From: CAWHOW01 sp050013795
Lineage (GTDB): Bacteria > Bacteroidota > Bacteroidia > Bacteroidales > CG2-30-32-10
Assembly: GCA_050013795.1 (NCBI GenBank)
Contig: JBEKEO010000018.1
Coordinates: 1 to 28,716, forward strand
Reading direction: 5' to 3'
DNA: 28,716 nucleotides
In this document: positions 23,127 to 28,716 of the stretch, piece by piece
How the letters are laid out: the number at the start of each line of letters is the position of its first letter
Numbering within the stretch: position 1 is the stretch's first letter
The notes under the pieces: generated by a model
Database searches by the model: none
Seen by the model: only the letters and a program-made list of their open reading frames with translations
What the model was told of the DNA's origin: nothing
Translations under genes and position numbers: made by a program

Positions 23127-23159
23127 TTTGTTTGTTGTATTAAAATATTAGTACATTTG
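23127..23159 (+). promoter_or_regulatory. Promoter of rimP-nusA-infB
   Basis: TTTG (23127-23130), a 21-bp spacer and TACATTTG (23152-23159), an excellent Bacteroidota -33/-7 match. Transcription should begin near 23166, giving a leader of about 67 nt. Confidence 0.75.
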
Positions 23160-23171
23160 CCTCACGAAAAT

Positions 23172-23211
23172 ATGGCGGAAGTGTAAAGAGGGGACAAAAA
23201 GTCCCCTCTTT
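23172..23211 (+). promoter_or_regulatory. Leader hairpin with a four-codon reading frame before rimP
   Basis: AAAGAGGGGAC (23185-23195) and GTCCCCTCTTT (23201-23211) form a perfect 11-bp stem with an AAAAA loop. A mini-frame, ATG GCG GAA GTG TAA (23172-23186), ends exactly at the base of the stem. Since no gene precedes it after the promoter, it is a leader structure; the tail TTTCTTTA after the stem is a moderately good terminator tail, so attenuation is possible. Confidence 0.6.
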
Positions 23212-23232
23212 CTTTAGCTAAAAATTCAGGCA

Positions 23233-23682
23233 GTGATAACAGAAGAACAGATAATAAAACTCACTGAACAGCATATTGCAGGTACCGATAAATTTGTTGT
23301 TTCGGTAAAGGTAAGGCCCGGAAATAAGATAGCTGTGTTTATGGATGCCGACAGCAATGTTTCCATAGCCGATTGCGCCCAGCTGAGTCGCTTTATTGAA
23401 GCTCAGCTCAACAGGAATAAGGAAGATTTTGAACTGGATGTTTCTTCGGCAGGGCTTGATTCACCATTAAAACTTGAAAGGCAGTTTAAAAAGAATATAG
23501 GTAAACAGATTAAAGTGGTGTTGAAGAATGGAACGGTAATGGTGGGGATGCTTGCTGCAGTTTCGGCAGATGGCTTTGAATTTACGGAAACCATTAAAGG
23601 AAAAAAGAAAGAAATAAAAAAAGTAAATATAGCTTTTGCTTTGAGTGAAGTAAAAGAAACAAGAATAGTTATTAATTTTTAA
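23233..23682 (+). CDS. rimP: Ribosome maturation factor RimP
   Basis: RimP assists maturation of the 30S subunit. The 149-residue protein has an N-terminal alpha/beta domain with the family motif ISxC-like DCAQLSRFIEAQL (about 47-59), EDFELDVSSAGLDSPL (about 65-80; the S-S-P-G-type motif appears here as SSAGLDSPL), QFKKNIGKQIKVVLKNG and an SH3-like C-terminal domain. The start is a GTG at 23233; no ATG lies between the leader hairpin and this point. nusA begins 12 bp after the stop, and the order rimP-nusA-infB is conserved across bacteria. Confidence 0.93.
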   Translation: MITEEQIIKLTEQHIAGTDKFVVSVKVRPGNKIAVFMDADSNVSIADCAQLSRFIEAQLNRNKEDFELDVSSAGLDSPLKLERQFKKNIGKQIKVVLKNGTVMVGMLAAVSADGFEFTETIKGKKKEIKKVNIAFALSEVKETRIVINF

Positions 23683-23694
23683 TTTTAATATAAA

Positions 23695-24930
23695 ATGGAA
23701 CATATCAATTTAGTTGAATCATTCTCCGAATTCAAGGAATTTAAAAACATCGACCGCGGTACTATGATGCGTATCCTTGAAGAGGTATTCAGGAACATGT
23801 TAACAAAAAAATTCGGCTCATGCGATAACTTTGATATCATTGTAAATGTCGACAAAGGAGACCTTGAAATATGGCGTAACCGTACTATTGTTGACGATAA
23901 TGCTGTTGAAGATGATAACCAGCAAATAGCCTATTCACAAGCTATAAAGATTGAACCCGACTTTGAAATAGGCGAGGATGTTTCGGAAGAATTTAAAATG
24001 GAGAATTTCGGGCGCAGGGAAATATTGTCTATCAGGCAAAACCTTGCTTCAAAGATCCTTGACCTTGAAAAAGATAATGTTTACAAAAAGTATAAAGAAA
24101 GAATCGGTGAAATTGTTACCGGCGAAGTATATCAGGTTTGGAAAAAAGAAATGCTAGTGCTTGACGACGAGGGCATAGAGCTTATTCTACCGAAATCGGA
24201 ACAGATACCTTCCGATTTTTACAGGAAGGGGGATTCAATGCGCGCAGTTGTTTCGAAAGTCGATATGAAAAACAATACGCCTGTAATCATATTGTCGCGT
24301 ACCTCTCCTGTTTTCCTGGAAAGATTGTTTGAATCGGAAGTGCCTGAAGTGTTCGACGGGTTGATTACCATTAAGAACATAGTGCGTGTACCCGGCGAAA
24401 GGGCAAAGGTAGCGGTGGAATCGTATGATGACCGCATCGATCCTGTAGGGGCATGCGTAGGTATGAAAGGTTCGCGTATTCATGGGATAGTAAGGGAACT
24501 GAAAAATGAGAATATCGATGTGATCAACTTCACCAGTAACCCTACTCTGTATATTCAGCGTTCATTAAGTCCGGCGAAGATTTCTTCTATTGTGATACAT
24601 GATGACACCAAGCATGCTGAAGTATATTTAAAACCCGACCAGGTATCTCTTGCCATAGGCAAAGGCGGTTTCAATATAAAGCTTGCAGGAAAACTTACCG
24701 GTTATGAAATAGATGTTTACCGCGACACAGAAGAAGATGTTGAAGATGTCGACCTGATGGAATTCAGCGATGAAATAGATTCCTGGATCATTGAAGAATT
24801 TAAGACTATTGGCTGCGATACCGCTAAAAGCGTTCTTGAATTAAGTATTGATGAACTGGTTCAGAGAACCGACCTTGAAGAGGAAACAATAAAAGAAGTG
24901 ATCAGGATACTTAAATCAGAATTCGAATAA
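23695..24930 (+). CDS. nusA: Transcription termination/antitermination factor NusA
   Basis: NusA binds RNA polymerase and nascent RNA and modulates pausing, termination and antitermination. The 411 residues show an N-terminal polymerase-binding domain (about 1-130), an S1 domain (about 134-200, EIVTGEVYQVWKKEMLV), KH1 (with VGACVGMKGSRIHGIVREL) and KH2 (SLAIGKGGFNIKLAGKLTGY), then a short acidic segment (DTEEDVEDVD) and one helix-hairpin-helix repeat at the C-terminus. The arrangement is standard, with a short C-terminal part compared with E. coli. It lies between rimP and infB in the operon. Confidence 0.96.
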   Translation: MEHINLVESFSEFKEFKNIDRGTMMRILEEVFRNMLTKKFGSCDNFDIIVNVDKGDLEIWRNRTIVDDNAVEDDNQQIAYSQAIKIEPDFEIGEDVSEEFKMENFGRREILSIRQNLASKILDLEKDNVYKKYKERIGEIVTGEVYQVWKKEMLVLDDEGIELILPKSEQIPSDFYRKGDSMRAVVSKVDMKNNTPVIILSRTSPVFLERLFESEVPEVFDGLITIKNIVRVPGERAKVAVESYDDRIDPVGACVGMKGSRIHGIVRELKNENIDVINFTSNPTLYIQRSLSPAKISSIVIHDDTKHAEVYLKPDQVSLAIGKGGFNIKLAGKLTGYEIDVYRDTEEDVEDVDLMEFSDEIDSWIIEEFKTIGCDTAKSVLELSIDELVQRTDLEEETIKEVIRILKSEFE

Positions 24931-24993
24931 AAAGTATAATTTTACATCATAATTCCTGTAACGTATAGAGTTGAAGAAACAGAAAAAACAAGT

Positions 24994-27987
24994 ATGACAG
25001 ACGTACCACAAGTATTACGACTTAGTAAAGTAGCAAAAGAATTTAATATTGGCTTGCAGACGATAGTTGATTTCCTTTCCAAGAAAGGATATAAGATCGA
25101 AGTTAGTCTTAATGCAAAGATTACTTCTGAGATGTATGACATGCTGGTAAAAGAATTTTCCACAGAAAAAAATGTCAAGGAAGAATCCCGTCGCTCTGCG
25201 CTTACTTTTACAAAAAAAGAAACCCTCACTATTGATGATACCAAACCCTTAAAAAAGGAAACCGAAAAAGAAAGTGAAGCAGAGGAACTCCTGATCAAGG
25301 ATTCGAAAATTGGTAAGGGAAAGAAAGAAATATATAAAGGAGAAACCGAAAAGATAGAAATTAAATCGCCAAAGGTTTTGGGAAAAATAGACCCCGATAA
25401 ACTATCTCCTAAAACAAAGGCTGCGGAAGAAAAAAAATCGCTTAAGAAAAAAGAAACATCTGAAACTGATAAGTCGAAAAAGGGGAAAGAAGAAAAAGAA
25501 AAGAAGACTTCTAAAAAAGAAAAAACCGTTGAAGAAGTTCAGGAAAAGAAGAAGGAAACGGTAGCTGAAAAGAAGACTAAAAAGGCAGAAGAAGAAAAAA
25601 CTTCCAAAGATGAAAAAGGTTCAAAGATCAAAGTTGTGGGTAAGATTGACCTTGATTCGATGAACACGAAGACGAAACCTGCTAAGAAAACCAAAGCAGA
25701 AAAGGATGAAGAGAGAAACGCAAAATTATCGGAAAAGAAAAAGGTAGTTAAAAAAGGTAAAGCACCTGAAGTTTCTGAAGAACCTGAAGTGATAGAAAAA
25801 ACTCCAGTTGCAACAGAGGAAAAAACAGAATTGCCCGATAATTTCCTTCCTACAGAATTTGAAAAACTGGGTGGTCCTACTATCCTTGGAAAAATGGAAC
25901 TGCCGGTCATCAAGGAACCAAGCAAGAAACCCGTTGCCACTTCAGGAGACGATGCGAGAGGAAAGAAAAAGAAAAGAAAACGTATTAAAAAAGAATTTAA
26001 AGTTGATGCTGTTCAGGAAGTAACGCATGAAAGACCAAAATTCAAAGAGAAAAAACATTTCAAAAAAGAACGTATTAAACCTGAGGTTTCCGAAGAAGAT
26101 ATCCAGAAACAAATAAAAGAAACACTTGCCCGCCTTAGCGGCACCGGCAAGTCAAAAGCTTCCAAATACCGCAGGCAAAAACGTGAAATGGCGAGCCAGC
26201 AGATACAGGAAGAAATTGACCGTCAGGAAGAAGAAAAGAAAATTATCAAGGTTACCGAATTTGTTACCGCAAATGAACTGGCAACCATGATGAATGTATC
26301 GGTAACACAGATCATTTCTACCTGTATGAACCTTGGACTGTTTGTTTCCATTAATCAGCGGATGGATGCTGAAACACTCAGCATTATTGCTGAAGAATTC
26401 GGATATAAGGTTGAATTTGTCAGTGTTGATGTCCAGGAAGCAATTAAGGAAAATGATGATGATCCTGCCAATCTTTCCTGGCGGCACCCTATTGTTACGG
26501 TGATGGGGCATGTTGACCACGGCAAGACATCTTTGCTTGACTATATAAGGAAAGCTAATGTTATTGCAGGAGAAGCAGGAGGAATAACACAGCATATAGG
26601 CGCATACGAGGTTACATTGGAAAATGGGAAAAAGATCACTTTCCTTGACACTCCCGGACATGAAGCATTTACAGCAATGAGGGCGCGTGGTGCTTCAGTT
26701 ACTGATATTGTAATTGTGGTTGTTGCCGCCGACGACAGCGTTATGCCTCAAACCATCGAAGCCATCAATCATGCTACTGCTGCAGGCGTCCCAATTATAT
26801 TCGCTATAAATAAGATAGATAAACCTAATTCGAATCCTGAAAAGATAAAAGAACAGCTAGCTAACCTTAACTTCCTTGTTGAAGACTGGGGTGGAAAATT
26901 TCAGTCGCAAGAGATCTCTGCTAAAAAAGGTGATAATGTTGACTTATTACTTGAAAAAGTTTTACTTGAAGCCGAACTTCTTGACCTGAAAGCTAACGCT
27001 GCGAAAAACGCAATTGGAGCTGTTATAGAATCTTCACTTGATAAAGGGCGTGGTTATGTTGCAACCGTTTTAGTTCAGAATGGAACGCTTAAAATAGGGG
27101 ATATGGTTCTTGCAGGATGCACTTACGGAAGGGTAAAAGCCATGTTTAACGAACGCAGTCAGCCTATTAAAGAAGCTGGCCCATCAACGCCAGCATTGCT
27201 TCTTGGATTAAACGGCGCTCCTCAGGCTGGCGATAAGTTCAATGTGATGGACAACGAGCATGAAGTGAAGAACATTGCTACCAAGCGTTTACAACTACAA
27301 CGCGAACAGGGCTTACGCACGCAGAAACATATTACACTGGATGAAATCGGGCGCAGGATTGCTATTGGCGATTTCAAAGAGCTTAACCTTATTATCAAGG
27401 GTGACGTAGATGGCTCTATAGAAGCATTAACCGATGCTTTGCTGAAACAATCAACCGAGCAGGTTCTTGTTAATGTAATTCATAAATCTGTAGGACAGAT
27501 AACCGAATCGGATGTTTTGCTTGCATCAGCATCCAATGCTATTATTATTGGGTTTCAGGTGCGTCCTTCAGTGAGCGCCCGTAAATTAGCAGAACAAGAG
27601 CAGATAGACATAAGGTTGTATTCTATCATTTATAATGCAATCAATGAACTGAAGTCGGCTATCGAAGGCATGCTTGCTCCGGAAATTGAAGAAAAGATTG
27701 TTTGCAACATTGAAATACGCGAGGTATTCAAAATTACCAAAGTTGGAAGCGTGGCAGGATGTATGGTGCTCGACGGAAAAGTAACCAGGAACACAAAGGT
27801 ACGCCTTATTCGCGATGGCATTGTTGTGTACTCAGGTGAACTTGGCTCGCTAAAGCGTTTCAAAGACGATGCGAAAGAAGTAAGCGCAGGTTATGAGTGC
27901 GGGTTGAATATCAGCAATTTCAACGATATCAAAGTAGGCGATATTATTGAGGGTTACGAAGAAGTTGAAGTAAAAAGGAAATTGTAA
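24994..27987 (+). CDS. infB: Translation initiation factor IF-2
   Basis: GTPase that brings fMet-tRNA to the 30S subunit. The product has 997 residues, at the long end for the family because of a Lys/Glu-rich low-complexity segment (about 65-400). Visible parts are an N-terminal IF2_N module (about 8-55, VLRLSKVAKEFNIGLQTIVD), a second IF2_N-like helical module (about 418-470), then the G domain with GHVDHGKT (505-512), DTPGH (552-556), NKID (606-609) and SAKKG as G5, and domains II to IV. It starts 63 bp after nusA at an ATG. Intact and expected to be essential. Confidence 0.97.
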   Translation: MTDVPQVLRLSKVAKEFNIGLQTIVDFLSKKGYKIEVSLNAKITSEMYDMLVKEFSTEKNVKEESRRSALTFTKKETLTIDDTKPLKKETEKESEAEELLIKDSKIGKGKKEIYKGETEKIEIKSPKVLGKIDPDKLSPKTKAAEEKKSLKKKETSETDKSKKGKEEKEKKTSKKEKTVEEVQEKKKETVAEKKTKKAEEEKTSKDEKGSKIKVVGKIDLDSMNTKTKPAKKTKAEKDEERNAKLSEKKKVVKKGKAPEVSEEPEVIEKTPVATEEKTELPDNFLPTEFEKLGGPTILGKMELPVIKEPSKKPVATSGDDARGKKKKRKRIKKEFKVDAVQEVTHERPKFKEKKHFKKERIKPEVSEEDIQKQIKETLARLSGTGKSKASKYRRQKREMASQQIQEEIDRQEEEKKIIKVTEFVTANELATMMNVSVTQIISTCMNLGLFVSINQRMDAETLSIIAEEFGYKVEFVSVDVQEAIKENDDDPANLSWRHPIVTVMGHVDHGKTSLLDYIRKANVIAGEAGGITQHIGAYEVTLENGKKITFLDTPGHEAFTAMRARGASVTDIVIVVVAADDSVMPQTIEAINHATAAGVPIIFAINKIDKPNSNPEKIKEQLANLNFLVEDWGGKFQSQEISAKKGDNVDLLLEKVLLEAELLDLKANAAKNAIGAVIESSLDKGRGYVATVLVQNGTLKIGDMVLAGCTYGRVKAMFNERSQPIKEAGPSTPALLLGLNGAPQAGDKFNVMDNEHEVKNIATKRLQLQREQGLRTQKHITLDEIGRRIAIGDFKELNLIIKGDVDGSIEALTDALLKQSTEQVLVNVIHKSVGQITESDVLLASASNAIIIGFQVRPSVSARKLAEQEQIDIRLYSIIYNAINELKSAIEGMLAPEIEEKIVCNIEIREVFKITKVGSVAGCMVLDGKVTRNTKVRLIRDGIVVYSGELGSLKRFKDDAKEVSAGYECGLNISNFNDIKVGDIIEGYEEVEVKRKL

Positions 27988-28326
27988 ATTGTCCTTAGCT
28001 ATAAGTAATAAGCCAGGTATTCGGTTACTTCATTCTTTAATTCTATTATTATTCCTGACTACAAACTGCTCAATGCCTACTGAATTTTTCTTTAGTAAAT
28101 TTCTTCACCACAATTCCGTTTTCACTTCTAAAATATATACTCCGCTTAAAAAAGGCAGACACTAGAACATATAAGATTATTACTAGATTGACAAAGATTG
28201 TTTAAGGAAAGATCAAGGACTGCCCGGCATTGATAAAGACTGGTCCGATATCAATAAAGGCACATATATTAATAAGAGACTGTCTAATAAAATGCGCAAC
28301 GTCTGCAAAACCTTGTTAAAGGGCTT
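27988..28326. other. Gene-free stretch after infB
   Basis: No reading frame, tRNA or terminator hairpin is convincing here. The part from about 28180 to 28320 has short loosely repeated phrases (ACAAAGATTG, ATAAAGACTGG, ATCAATAAAGG) and GAGACTGTCTAATAAAATGC, which resembles the ends of some insertion sequences, but there is no partner repeat or transposase. It may be a decayed element. Confidence 0.35.
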
Positions 28327-28716
28327 TTATAAAATGTAAGGAACAAACATTTTGCTTCTTTTCATATAATCTCTGTACTTCTCGCCAAAGAATTTTATGT
28401 TTTCCTTTTCTTCTATCATTGCCGTGGCAAACAGAAAAATGGTAGCTAAAACAGAAACAATTAAAAGTTGAACGGAGGCAACATTCTTAAAATATATTCC
28501 CCAGGTAAGGAACACTAAAGAGCCGTATAAAGGATGCCGTATATATTTATAAAGTCCTGTTTCTATCAGCTCCGTAGTTCTTTCAAAGGCATACAAAGAA
28601 TTGTCTTCGCGACTGGTATCGGCTTTGCCTTTGGTTTTCATTAGAATAACACCCACTATAATAAGGAATGATGCATATAACAGGAGTAACCATGAAATGA
28701 TCTGGTAAACAGAAAA
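28327..28716 (-). CDS. Isoprenylcysteine carboxyl methyltransferase-like membrane protein, 3' part
   Basis: Integral membrane methyltransferase of the ICMT / phospholipid-methyltransferase type. The frame stays open to the window edge, so 129 residues are visible and the start is beyond 28716. It shows a membrane helix (residues about 4-26 of the visible part), then the signature GLYKYIRHPLYGSLVFLTWG, in which the RHP-x-Y motif binds SAM, a hydrophobic segment (VQLLIVSVLATIFLFATAM), and the end motif EEKENIKFFGEKYRDYMKR, in which the glutamate pair and Y-x-x-Y are typical. Bacterial members have diverse or unknown substrates (lipids, small thiols). It is convergent with infB. Confidence 0.87.
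   Translation of the reverse strand, partial: FSVYQIISWLLLLYASFLIIVGVILMKTKGKADTSREDNSLYAFERTTELIETGLYKYIRHPLYGSLVFLTWGIYFKNVASVQLLIVSVLATIFLFATAMIEEKENIKFFGEKYRDYMKRSKMFVPYIL

Noticed and set aside
26152..26661. Minus-strand frame of 169 codons inside infB
   Set aside because: It is fully antisense to conserved IF-2 domains and has no features of its own. Other long antisense frames in infB, gapA and dnaJ are shadows of the same kind.
1..28716. tRNA or rRNA genes
   Set aside because: I looked for T-arm GTTCGA-type signatures with matching acceptor stems and for rRNA motifs on both strands and found none. This was done by eye and is not exhaustive.

Overview
This window comes from a member of the Bacteroidota (class not resolved). 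The evidence is a PorT-like outer-membrane protein next to ubiE, DUF4290 and other Bacteroidota-restricted hypothetical proteins, a LytTR regulator, promoters of the TTTG / TAnnTTTG type instead of TTGACA / TATAAT, weak Shine-Dalgarno sequences and several TTG or GTG starts. Most of the window is ordinary core chromosome. The unusual content lies between genes.

Layout. 1-366: end of a TlpA-like thioredoxin. 563-2348: grpE-dnaJ chaperone operon behind a leader with a 7-bp inverted repeat. 2349-5700: accessory stretch with REP-like palindromes, a direct duplication, three minus-strand genes (coiled-coil protein, helical plus beta-rich protein, LytTR DNA-binding protein) and a 21-bp tandem array. 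5832-7182: very AT-rich islet with two small zinc-ribbon proteins around a DUF4878 lipoprotein, closed by a strong terminator. 7281-11846: ABC exporter (ATPase plus permease), Ppx/GppA phosphatase and an NtrC-like response regulator. 11919-13251: two minus-strand conserved proteins. 13435-16959: aspartate/aromatic-type aminotransferase, two small membrane proteins with the same two-helix N-terminus (one with a cysteine-rich tail) and an RfaE1/HldE-type heptose kinase. 17485-21399: ubiE/menG, porT, a COG2509 flavoprotein and a conserved cytosolic protein. 21774-22778: gapA on the minus strand. 23233-27987: rimP-nusA-infB operon with a hairpin leader. 28327-28716: 3' part of an isoprenylcysteine-methyltransferase-like membrane protein.

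Most interesting signal. Three separate intergenic arrays (4026-4298, 17070-17321, 21469-21636) have unrelated unit sequences but exactly the same 21-bp period, and each carries a perfect palindrome at the repeat period or twice it (CAATTG; TGGCTATAGCCA; TGCGCA). Because 21 is a multiple of 3 they give long open frames of heptapeptide repeats, but none starts convincingly, so I regard them as non-coding DNA or RNA elements. Twenty-one bp is two turns of B-DNA, so the palindromes fall on one helical face. A further dispersed element (8211-8302, related to 2519-2727) is built from CTTTGTG-like blocks spaced 10-11 bp. I find no CRISPR, intact insertion sequence, tRNA or rRNA. No multi-gene defence or biosynthetic system is visible.
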